DNA of 64,000 bases from Maea johnstoni (lineage: Eukaryota; Annelida; Polychaeta; Spionida; Magelonidae): positions 7,116,086 to 7,180,085 of the forward strand of contig OZ012690.1 in assembly GCA_963942565.1 (NCBI GenBank). Reading direction: 5' to 3'. A program made the translations under genes and the position numbers. Below the pieces are notes generated by a model. It saw only the letters and a list, made by a program, of their open reading frames with translations. It did no database searches and had not been told where the DNA came from. Below, piece by piece: positions 13,110-24,930 of this stretch (positions within the stretch are counted from its first letter, which is position 1; every line of letters starts with the position of its first letter).

Positions 13110-13468
13110 TGTCAATTCTCTCCACCAGGTGGCAAGTAGGAGTGCAAATTGTCTCCACCAGGTGGCAGATTAGTAGTGCTACTCCTCTCCATCAGGTGGC
13201 AAGTAGAAGTTCTAATTCTCTCCACCAGGTGGCAAGTAGGAGTGCCAATTGTCTCCACCAGGTGGCAGATTAGTAGTGTCACTCCTCTCCATCAGGTGGC
13301 AAGTAGAAGTTCTAATTCTCTACACCAGGTGGCAAGTAGAAGTGCCAATTCTCTCCACAAGTTGCCAGAATAGTAGTGTCAATTCTTTCCACCGGGTGGC
13401 AGAGTAGTGCCTATTCTCTCCACCAGGTGATAGATTAGTAATGTCAACTCTCTTCACCAGGTGGCACC
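13110..13468 (+). repeat. CCACCAGGTGGC minisatellite, unit 2 (about 11 repeats)
   Basis: An expanded version of the same minisatellite. A three-repeat block (exact core, exact core, CCATCAGGTGGC) occurs twice in succession, giving four exact CTCF-like cores. The tail repeats correspond one to one with those in unit 1. About 180 bp downstream, near 13650, a single near-match lies on the opposite strand (CCACCTGGTGGG). Confidence 0.85.
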
Positions 13469-14827
13469 TTCCTTTGTGATAATATCTAGTGTTGGCATTA
13501 TGAATCATATTTCCTACTACAGAAAAAGTTTGCAAATAAACCTGCTCTATCATTTATCATTGGATGATTCTTTTTAGTAATACAGTACGTCGATTTATTA
13601 TAGATTGATTTGGCAGAACCCTGTGATTGACATTAGGAAATGAAAATACCACCTGGTGGGTAAAATGCACACTAAAATTGTGACCTTATATTGATTTACC
13701 ATCACAACTACAACTGATTACTTGGCCTTTATATCAGAGGATAACTACGAGGATATCATGAAAGGTTTACAGCAAAATGTCAGCACTTTTAAGTGGCACG
13801 TCAATAAAACAAAATTCCAAAACCAAACTTTCGCTACATCACCAACATAAAATACATAATCAAACCAGGAAAACATCAACAACAAAAATCAACATTTCTA
13901 CCTTCTCAAAAACTTTTTAAATTCATTCAACTGAAAGAAACTGTCATGTTAAACTTGAAATATGAAAGGAACCCCATTATATAGTATCTACAGTGAAACT
14001 GACAAGTTGATAGCCTAATCATGTAGTGAGTCTCAACAATGGGACTTGAGAAAACTCATCGGTTCCATTCCTACTCGATCACGGGCAAATAATATCAATG
14101 AACAGCAACCCTACCATTTCACCTGAAACAGGTCATCTCGAACCATGACAGGATTACAAAGAATTCACCCTTTGAATGCTGAGGCTATTTTTGCCATGGT
14201 AGAAAAATGTGGAAAATTTTGAAAACCATATAAACCCTGTCATGTTGGTATTCATTGGAAAGCTCTCACCGAGTACTCTCAGATGAGTACCCATATGCCA
14301 GGGTTTCAATCATTTACAGGTTTTTAGCATCAATTTGTATTCTGTTATCAGAGCCGCAGAATTCGGGCTTGGAGATCTACTTGCAAAGTTTCGTTTGAAT
14401 CAGTGACACTTATGAAAACCGCATTTGAATTAAGAGACTCTTTTGGAAAGGTATTTCAAGGAGGAATGTTAGTCACAATTCAACTCCCATGCAACTGATG
14501 CAAGTACTTTGTAAATTAATATTTTGGTTCAAGTTAATATGCAAAGTATGACAGGATCCACACTTCCCTTTGAAAGGTAACTCTTGGCAATAAAGGGCTG
14601 AAATAAACCTAGACCTGTGGTCACTAGAATACAGTTTAGCTGCAACTTGAAGCATTGCTTTGTCAAATTACCAAACCTCTTCCCCAAGCAGATACAACTT
14701 TATGCTGCTACAACCTGTCTTGATCGATGTAGTATTATACCCTTATGTATTTATTTACACTGAGATATGTAGGAGGGACCCGTGCCATGCAATGATGGGC
14801 TGTTTGTTGTACTGTATTGTACCATGA

Positions 14828-15043
14828 ATTCTCAGAAATTGAGACCACCCTAGGAATTTGGGCCACTATAATTATTTTGCAAAATAATTATCAAGAATTA
14901 TGGGCCACCCTTGATCTATTGCTGGTCGCTATTTCACGATATATAGACAAATATTACTCAGCGTTGTCAGTATTTTCACAAAACATGGGCCAACCTCAAC
15001 CCATAAAATTCTAAATAATTAAAGTGTCCAAATTACTGAGAAT
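14828..15043. mobile_element. MITE with ATTCTCAG ends, complete in unit 2
   Basis: About 216 bp. The left end ATTCTCAGAAATT mirrors the right end AATTACTGAGAAT. Units 1, 3 and 4 have a copy with about 90 bp lost from its right half (about 6372-6505, 22551-22690 and 30308-30450), apparently by deletion between short ATTACT repeats. A related right-hand fragment lies outside the array at about 61748-61815, so the family is dispersed. Confidence 0.72.
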
Positions 15044-16515
15044 TTATAGCAATATACCTTTTCTGTGCATTGATATAAGAACCTGATTACAACCTTATCT
15101 TATTATTCACACAATTGATTATAGAAGACTTGCCACCAAAAAAGGTGGCATTGTGAATGATGCTATATTGAACGTTTTACACTCCCTTATGATAGATGTA
15201 CCTTAGATGAATAGACACATGGATTCGTTGCCACAGGACACAACTAATCTAGTGTCAGTGTGACATAACTAGGAGACAAAAAACAATGAGGGCTCTCGCA
15301 TCATTTACATTATAGCTACATTATAGAGGAAGGTGCGCGCCATGTGCAGATTGCACCTCATGAGCAGTTCTTGTCAACATCAGGCTATAAGTTGTGTCGA
15401 GGCTGTTGAGCGAGACCTGCTGGTTGCGTATCAGGTGATCAATATTTGTGGAGGTACTCATAATGTAATGCATGTATTTCATACTGAACCACTTGCCACC
15501 TTTTGTTGGCATTGTGAGTTTCCTACTCCCTCATTCTAGATGTGCTCATCATGTAACACAGGTATTTCACATAAACCCACTTGCTACCTTTTTGGTGGCA
15601 TTGTGAATAATGCTAGATTGAAAGGGTTACATAATACCTTATCATAGGTGTACTCATCATGTAACGCATGTATTTCATATTAACCCACTAAACCCTGTCA
15701 TGTTGGTATTCATTGGATAGCTCTTGCTGAGCACTCTCAGGTGAGTACCCATGTGCCAGGGTTTTAGTTATTTTCTCAGGTTTTTGTAACATTTTGTATT
15801 GGCTAAATTCACCACTAGCAGCAAAAGGGTTAATAAATATTTGAGTGTGGAAGTCGTTGCTATCAATTCTAACCATTCCTGTTTGCATGTCTCTTTAAGA
15901 ATTCAATCTTTATGATGAGTTTTATTACATAATGTTGCCCGACAATGTGAGCACATCAGATATAAATGGGTGGCATGTGTTTATAGGGTTGAAAGTATGC
16001 CAAGGTCTTAGACCATAAGGGCACAGTGTGCTATTGGACGAAACCCAATCACATATGGCAGTAATAGATTAACCCTTCAAATGCTGAGGCTACTTTCGTC
16101 CAAAGCCCAAGGACGCAAACGTTACTGAAAAAAAACCCATTTAAACCCTATCATGTTGGTATTCATTGGATAGCTCTCGCCAAGTTCTCTCAGCTGAGTA
16201 CCCATGTTTCAGGGTTTCAGTCATTTTTCAGTGTTTTTTTGCATTTTTTGTTTTGGTCAAATTAGTTACCAGCAGCATAAGGGTTAACAAGGCCACCATT
16301 TCGGTTCATTAAACTAGGCTTTGCCCGTAGTTGCAGTCATAGATTGATTATTAGTTGGAAAGAGGTCATTACCATTCTCAGCTAAAAGTGAGGCAGAAAA
16401 GAGTGGCAACTTCAGACTGAATATTGTATAATCAGAGTCTCTCTATACATAAGGTCGATTTTTTATCATCATATTGAGCTACGGTTCCAGGAAATATTCG
16501 CATGAAAACTAACAC

Positions 16516-19500
16516 TTATCTCATAAAGAGATAAGTTAACAATGCCCGGTTTCAGTGCACATCTCACCCTTCCAATGCTGAGGCTACTTTCGTCCAAAGC
16601 ACAAGGATGCAAAGATTTTTGAAAAAAACATCCAAACCCTGTCATGTTGGTAGTCATTTGAAAGCTCTCGCTGAGTACTGGTAGATGAGAGTACCCATGT
16701 GTCAGTGTTTCAGTCATTTTAAAGGTTTACGCAGCATTTTGTATTGGCCAAATTAGCCACCAGCAGCATAAGGGTTAACTGTAGCAAGGGTATGTAGCAA
16801 AATGTAATGTGTAGCAATAACCTCATTCAAAAGTTCATACAGAAGAATTTCATGGTATGATTCAATGAACAAGAGTGCTATAGTCTGTCTGACTCGAGTT
16901 TGGCAACCACTAGCTTTTTCCATCTTTTTGTGACAAACCATCGCCGACAGTACAAACTTGGCAATGGGCAAACTTTTCAATGGGACCTAATGAGCAAAAT
17001 CAACATTTTGCGGAGTTGAGACAAAACGTATGTTTATACATGCACGCGGTACGGTGCTCCTAAGAGGTTTGCCAAGTTTGGAAGGCATAAACGAACTTTT
17101 TGTGGGGAAAAAGAGGAAAAAGCTGTTATAGCATAATCAAGTCCGACAGACTATACTTTTCCTGTTCTTTCTGTTTATCTGTTTATATTTTTGTATTGAA
17201 ATAATTTTGTAAATATATTTATAGCCAATAAACATACAGCTATGTTTAATGCAATAGATAGTGCATGTTGATATTGATGGTCTCTCAACTGGCAAATATC
17301 AACATAAAATACCACCCATCCTGACAAGCACTCGTCAGCCTCAGAGTATTTGTAAACATGCCAGAGTATTTATACACACACGAGTCACAACAATTCCGAC
17401 ACACCTGCGACATTTCTAAATTCTTTCGATTATTGGATTTCGTTATTTATAAGGTGAAGAGATTCGGGGAGGCTATCATATATGTGCTATGCCATGAACA
17501 CTGGTGCCGATCTCTGCCTCGTCGATCATACCGTAACGTGGCGGCGCCCTGTGAGAAAATGATGAACTAACGGTAACAATCTAAACTGGATCGCTTCCAC
17601 TTCCAGCTTGGTATTCATACGCCCGAGCGCGCGATCCCCACTTTGTGCTCAATAAACAAGAGCCCGGTCCCTCTCCATTACGAAAATACCGTATCTATTC
17701 AATAAGCTTCTAAACATCTCCATCTAGACGTTCACGCCTCAATTCTCTCTGCCCCCAGTCGTCTTTTAGGAACTACGCAATGCTACTACTCGGAGGGATA
17801 CATCATTTAGTTCACCGAGACCATAGGTAATATTACAGATCGATACAAGGAACCGCGAGGAATGTCCGCACAAGATGTGCAGCAAGTTTTTAAACCACAA
17901 TACATGTATTGCCACCTCTGCTATTGTTATTGAATACACGATAAACTCACGAATGGTGTGAAGAACAATGGACCTATTGTTATCATTATATTCCTCTTAT
18001 TCCCTCCTCACACAGAGACTATGTAGAATCATTTTAGTATTATACTTGCACTTATTTTGCGCCTCATTTATTGGAAAACATCGAAAATGATAGGTAGTTA
18101 TGATTTATGTAACACCAGATAGCCTCTGGTAACATCACAATGTGTCCTGAACAATACCCTAGATACTGTCATGCTCAGACCTCTCCTTAGAATATGTTGT
18201 CTTGAAAATGTGAAACTTAATCAAAATTTTAGTTCTAATTGACATTTCTCCTAGATTTATTCTCAACTACTGCACAGGACAATATTGCACAAAAATATGC
18301 AGTGGCCATCACTAAACAATGTTCATGAAGTCATTACTGACTGATTAACTGAACATCAACGAGTACTAAAACAGCAGTTTAATGCCTATCATTATCTTTT
18401 TAAACTTTAAACATCATTTTTGAGAATAGATCAAACTATGGATATTAGGACGGGTAAATGACAACACAGGTTTTTCGGTTGAGGATATTTGTTTTATTTT
18501 AGCAACAAAATGAAGTTACACAACCCCAATGCATTTCCATTATTACTGACAGGTTTACCTTTTTTTACAACAGCAATGACATTTTACATACATATCATAC
18601 TGACCAAACACCCAACTCTGTCCGACCTGTCATTCCCACATCCCAACTGATGGAGCGATGTCTCTACTGAACCCATATCCTTCCTAGGCTGAGGCTAATT
18701 TCGTCAAAAGCACAAGAATGCAATGATTGTTGAAAACTAACGAAACCCTGTCATTTTGGTACTCATCGGAAAGCTCTTACGAAGTACTCCCAGATGAGTA
18801 TCAATGTGCAAGGGTTTCAGTCATTTTTCAGGTTTTTTGCACCATTTTGTATTGGCCAAATTAGCCATCAGCAGCATAAGGGTTAACCCACTCATGCCTG
18901 GAGCTTTACAAGTACTGAATGCTTCGATAACATTTTAGAAAATAATGAAAGTTAAGAATCTGGTCTTCAAGTATTCCAGTGTGAGTGTACTTACTATTTC
19001 CCTTTAAAATGTTATCCGAAAGATGTTTTCTTTAGGCATATATCACCAGAATATGGGTGTTTTGGGGTGCTCCAGGCATGAATAGGTTAACACCTACAGG
19101 TATAGTTGAAGGATTACATGAATCTTCCTTCGAAACCCTAAACAAATGATGTACCTCAGAATTACTAGATTTGCATACAAAGCATGCAACTCCAGATCTG
19201 ATAGTCACCTTCTGAAGGCTGAGTCATGATTTTTGTAGTCGATTCCTCTTTGATGAAATTCTCTAAATAGTCAGGTGACTTGGCGTCAATTACGATAGTC
19301 ACCTGACTAAAATGAGTGTTACCCATAGCTGTCCATTTAATGGTGCTTTAATGCTAAAAAGAAATGCCCTACCAGTATTCATGTGACATTTCAGAGGTAC
19401 ATTATGGATAATAATAATAATAACCCTTTCCTAACGAAAACTCCAGACATTTGCAGGTCTTCGTATAGTTTGCTAATATAAATTACTATTCAATTAAAAT

Positions 19501-22500
19501 GTTTTGAAATGGGACTATGTCCTGCAACTGACAAAAAACTTCCACTGCTTAAACATGACTAATGATAGCGAAACCCTAAAGTGGTATCTGGTACACATTC
19601 TCAGAGCAAAAAGATGCCACCCCATTTTTACAATAAACATACTTATATATTTCTTGGCCCAGAAGGCCATGTCTAGAAATGCCATGATGCCCACCTTATC
19701 AACCCTTCCAATGCTGAGGCTACTTTCGTCCAAAACACAAAGCGCAAAAAATTATGAAAATCATCATAACCCTATCGTGTGGGTTTTTATTTGAAAACTC
19801 TCCCAAAGTACTCTAAGATGAGTACCCATTTGCTGGGGTTTCAGTAACTTTCAGACTTTTTGCGTCATTTTGTTTTAGCAAAATTAGTCACCAGCAGCAT
19901 AAGGGTTAGAATGACCATTACCATTAAGAGGCACGTTATGATGTGTATGACTGGGCCGTCTCATTCACGCATGCATTAGTTATGAGAACAAACCCAAAGG
20001 AAGTCCAATGGTAACTTATTTTCTAAGTTTTTAACCCTTCCATTGCTGAGGCTACTTTCGTCCAAAACACAAGGATGCAAAAACTTTTGATTACCATCTC
20101 AACCCTGTCATGTTTGTATTCATTAGATAGCTCTCACTGAGTACTCTCAGATGAGTACCCATATGCTAGGGTTTCAGTCATTTTTCAGTTTTTTTTGCAC
20201 CATTATGTATTGTAAAATGACCAACCAGCCGCTTAAGGGTTGACAATTTCACATTTTCATTTTGTAACAAAGTTTTGGAAATTACCTAGGAATAAACTCT
20301 TTACCACACCAAACATCAAGACTTCTAGAAACACATCAAATTGCTTATTAATGGAGTATTGTTGCGCCTTTCGAATAGGCACTGAAATGTTTTAAACATT
20401 TCTAATGATATGTGTTTGTTTACAAACCATTAATTCAGCAAGTTATTTTCGCATCTTTTCACGTTTTCAGAGCATTTCTTTCATGTTATCTCTCACACCC
20501 AAGTGGAAAAGATTGGAATATTCTTAAAGAACAAATATGCAAATATCATCAATTGCAATGTAAATTAACATAATTGTTACAATCATTGATCATACCAACA
20601 TTGAATACAACTCTCAAACAAATACTTTTGTGCTCAAGTTATTTAGATCGTCAAACCCTCTGTTTGATTGAGTTGCGACATGAAAAGTTCTTTAACATTG
20701 AGGAAATTATTGTTCTATAGTTATCATTCTCCCTATATCTGATTCTTATGATATACAAACGCATAAATGGTCAATAATGATGGCTTCCCTCAGAATAAAC
20801 TGCTAGCAATTGCGCTAATTACAGAACAAAATTAGTTTGAAACAAATAATAAACATCTCAAAATTAACCATACACAATTTATTAAACAAGTAATTACGCT
20901 GTCATTGTAAAGCCTCAGGAAACTCGCTACCCCTGAAGGCTGGTATTTAATCACAACTTTGCTTATAATAATAAACAATATCTTCCCCAATCACCTGCAA
21001 GAGAATAGTAGTGTCAATTCTCTCCACCAGGTGGCAAGTAGAAGTGCTAATTCTCTACACCAGGTGGCATAGTAGAAATGCCAAATCTCTCTACAAGTTG
21101 GCAGAATAGTAATGTCAATTCTTTCCACCGGGTGGCAGAGTAATGCCTATTCTCTCCACCAGGTGGTAGATTAGTAGCGTCAACTCTCTTCACCAGGTGG
21201 CACCTTCCTTTATGATAACATCTAGTGTTGGCATTGTGAATCATATTTCCTACTACAGAAAAAGTTTGCAAATAAACCTGCTCTATCATTTATCATTGGA
21301 TGATTCTTTTTAGCAGTACGTCGATTTATTATAGATTGATTTGGCAGAACCCAGTGATTGACATTAGGAAATGAAAATACCACCTGGTGGGTAAAATGAA
21401 CACTAAAATTGTGACCTTATATTGATTTTCCATCACAACTACAACTGATTACTTGGCCTTTATATCAGAGGATAACTACGAGGATATCATGAAAGGCTTA
21501 CAGCAAAATGTCAGCACTTTTAAGTGGCACCTCAATAAAACAAAATCCCAAAACCAAACTTTCGCTACATCACCAACATAAAATACATAATCAAAACCAT
21601 GAAAACATCAACAACAAAAATCAACATTTCTACCTCCTCAAAAACTTTTTAAATTCATTCAACTGAAAGAAACTGTCATGTTAAACTTAAAATATGAAAG
21701 GAACCCCATTATATAGTATCTACAGTGAAACTGACAAGTTGATAGCCTAATCATGTAGTGAGTCTCAACAATGGGACTTGAGAAAGCGCATCGGTTCCAT
21801 TCCTACTCGATCACGGGCAAATAATATCAATGAACAGCAACCCTTCCATTTCACCTGAAACAGGTCATCTCGAACCATGACAGGATAACAAAGAATTCAC
21901 CCTTTGAATGCTGAGGCTATTTTTGCCATGGTAGAAAAATGTGGAATTTTTTGAAAACCATCTAAACCCTGTCATGTTGGTATTCATTGGAAAGCTCTCA
22001 CCGAGTACTCTCATATGAGTACCCATATGCCAGGGTTTCAATCATTTACAGGTTTTTAGCATCAATTTGTATTCTGTAATCAGAGCCGCAGAATTCGGGC
22101 TTGGAGATCTACTTGCAAAGTTTCGTTTGAATCAGTGACACTTATGAAAACCGCATTTGAATTAAGAGAGACTCTTTTGGAAAGGTATTTCAAGGAGGAA
22201 TGTTAATCACAATTCAACTCCCATGCAAATACCTTGTAAATTAATATTTTGGTTCAAGTAAATATGCAAAGTATGACAGGATCCACACTTCCCTTTGAAA
22301 GATAACTCTTGGCAATAAAGGGCTGAAATAATCCTAGACCTGTGGTCACTAGAATACAGTTTAGCTGCAACTTGAAGCATTGCTTTGTCAAATTACCAAA
22401 CCTCTTCCCCAAGCAGATACAACTTTATGCTGCTACAACCTGTCTTGATCGATGTAGTATTATACCCTTATGTATTTATTTACACTGAGATATGTAGGAG

Positions 22501-24168
22501 GGACCCGTGCCATGCAATGATGGGCTGTTTATTGTACTGTATTGTACCATGAATTCTCAGAAATTGAGACCACCCTAGGAATTTGGGCCACTATAATTAT
22601 TTTGCAAAATAATTATCAAGAATTATGGGCCACCCTTGATCTATTGCTGGTCGCTATTTCACGATATATAGACAAATATTACTGAGAATGTATAGTAATA
22701 CACCTTTTCTGTCTTTATCATTGATATAAGAACCTGATTACAACCTTATCTTATAATTCACACAATTGATTATAGAAGACTTGCCACCAAAAAAGGTGGC
22801 ATTGTGAATGATGCTATATTGAACCTTTTACACTCCCTTATGATAGATGTACCTTAGATGAATAGACACATGGATTCGTTGCCACAGGACACAACGAATC
22901 TAGTGTCAGTGTGACATAACTAGGAAACAAAAAACAATGAGGGCTCTCGCATCATTTACATTATAGCTACATTATAGAGGAAGGTGCGCGCCATGTGCAG
23001 ATTGCACCTCTTGAGCAGTTCTTGTCAACATCATGCTATAAGTTGTGTCCAGGCTGTTGAGGGAGACCTGCTGGTTGCGTATCCGGTGATCAATATTTGT
23101 GGAGGTACTCATAATGTAATGCATGTATTTCATACTGAACCACTTGCCACCTTTTGTTGGCATTGTGAGTTTCCTACTCCCTCATTCTAGATGTGCTCAT
23201 CATGTAACACAGGTATTTCACATAAACCCACTTGCTACCTTTTTGGTGGCATTGTGAATAATGCTAGATTGAAAGGGTTACATAATACCTTATCATAGGT
23301 GTACTCATCATGTAACGCATGTATTTCATATTAACCCACTAAACCCTGTCATGTTGGTATTCATTGGATAGCTCTTGCTGAGCACTCTCAGGTGAGTACC
23401 CATGTGCCAGGGTTTTAGTTATTTTCTTAGGTTTTTGTAACATTTTGTATTGGCTAAATTCAACACTAGCAGCAAAAGGGTTAATAAATATTTGAGTGTG
23501 GAAGTCGTTGCTATCAATTCTAACCGTTCCTCTTTGCATGTCTCTTTAAGAATTCAATCTTTATGATGAGTTTTATTATATAATGTTGCCCGACAATGTG
23601 AGCACATCAGATATAAATGGGTGGCATGTGTTTATAGGGTTGAAAGTATGCCAAGGTCTTAGACCATAAGGGCACAGTGTGTTATTGGACGAAACCCAAT
23701 CACATATGGCAGTAATAGATTAACCCTTCAAATGCTGAGGCTACTTTCGTCCAAAGCCCAAGGACGCAAACGTTACTGAAAAAACAACATTTAAACCCTA
23801 TCATGTTGGTATTCATTGGATAGCTCTCGCCGAGTTCTCTCAGATGAGTAGCAATGTTTCAGGGTTTCAGTCATTTTTCAGTGTTTTTTTGCATTTTTTG
23901 TTTTGGTCAAATTAGTTACCGGCAGCATAAGGGTTAACAAGGCCACCATTTCGGTTCATTAAATTAGGCTTTGCCCGTAGTTGCAGTCATAGATTGATTA
24001 TTAGTTGGAAAGGGGTCATTACCATTACTCAGCTAAAAGTGAGGCAGAAAAGAGTGGCAACTTCAGACTGAATATTGTATAATCAGAGTCTCTCTGTACA
24101 TAAGGTCGATTTTTTATCATCATATTGAGCTACGGTTCTAGGAAATATTCGCATGAAAACTAACACTT
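16516..24168. repeat. Macrosatellite unit 3 (about 7.65 kb, shortest)
   Basis: Third tandem unit. It lacks the roughly 640-bp segment that separates two near-identical stretches in units 1 and 2 (around 301-363 and 945-1007 of unit 1). Those stretches are single here, at about 16815-16880, as expected after recombination between the direct repeats. Family A MITEs lie at about 16568-16777, 18677-18888, 19704-19906, 20035-20238, 21900-22080, 23335-23480 and 23724-23935. The CCACCAGGTGGC minisatellite (about 21010-21203) has six repeats. Confidence 0.93.
21012..21203 (+). repeat. CCACCAGGTGGC minisatellite, unit 3 (6 repeats)
   Basis: Six repeats of the 31-34 bp unit; the first holds an exact CCACCAGGTGGC core and the rest are near-matches. 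An opposite-strand near-match (CCACCTGGTGGG) lies near 21381. Confidence 0.82.
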
Positions 24169-24514
24169 ATCTCATAAAGAGATAAGTTAACAATGCCCGG
24201 TTTCAGTGCACATCTCACCCTTCCAATGCTGAGGCTGCTTTCGTCCAAAGCACAAGGATGCAAAGATTTTTGAAAAACATCCAAACCCTGTCATGTTGGT
24301 AGTCATTTGAAAGCTCTCGCTGAGTACTGTCAGATGAGTACCCATGTGCCAGTGTTTCAGTCATTTTTCAGGGTTATGCATCATTTTGTATTGGCCAAAT
24401 TAGCCGCTAGCAGCATAAGGGTTAACTATAGCAAGGGACTGTAATGTGCGGCAATAACCTCATTCAAAAGTTCATACAGAAGACTTTCATGGTATGATTC
24501 AATGAACAAGGGTG

Positions 24515-24930
24515 CTATAGTCTGTCTGACTCGAGTTTGGCAACCACTTTTTCCATCTTTTTGCGACAAAACGTTCGAGTTTGCCATCCACTCTTGGCAA
24601 ACGTCTTAGGAGCACTACCGCGTGTATGTATAAACATACTTTTTGTCTCAACACCGCAAAATGATGATTTTGCACATTAGGTCCCATTGTAAAATTTACC
24701 CATTGCCAACCATCGCCGACAGTACAAACTTGGCAATGGCCAAATTTTACAATGGGACCTAATGAGCAAAATCAACATTTTGCGGCGGAGTTGAGACAAA
24801 AAGGATGTTCATACATGCACGCGGTAGTGCTCCTAAGAAGTTTGCCAAGTTTGGAAGGCATAAACGAACTTTTTGTGGGGAAAAAGAGGAAAAGGCTGTT
24901 AGCCAAATCAAGTCCGACAGACAAAAAGTT
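24515..24930. mobile_element. Intact long-arm foldback MITE (unit 4)
   Basis: Two inverted arms of about 190 bp (about 24517-24712 and 24733-24930) face each other across about 20 bp. Matching landmarks are AATGGGACCTAATG near 24752 against CATTAGGTCCCATT near 24677, and GGAGCACTACCGCGTG near 24608 against CACGCGGTAGTGCTCC near 24819. The two arms read as diverged inverted copies of one sequence. No transposase is present. As RNA, this would fold into a long hairpin. Confidence 0.85.

Larger units (their letters stand above)
7980..16515. repeat. Macrosatellite unit 2 (about 8.54 kb, longest)
   Basis: Second tandem unit, collinear with unit 1. It is longest for three visible reasons. It keeps two separate family A MITEs at 11810-12013 and 12141-12343 where unit 1 has one chimera. 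Its CCACCAGGTGGC minisatellite has about eleven repeats. It also keeps the whole ATTCTCAG MITE (14828-15043). Other family A copies lie at 8027-8234, 8691-8891, about 10783-10995, about 14167-14340, about 15683-15829 and 16074-16286. From about 9450 to 11510 it reads almost letter for letter like unit 3 (17340-19400), more alike than either is to unit 1 or 4 there. Confidence 0.93.
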
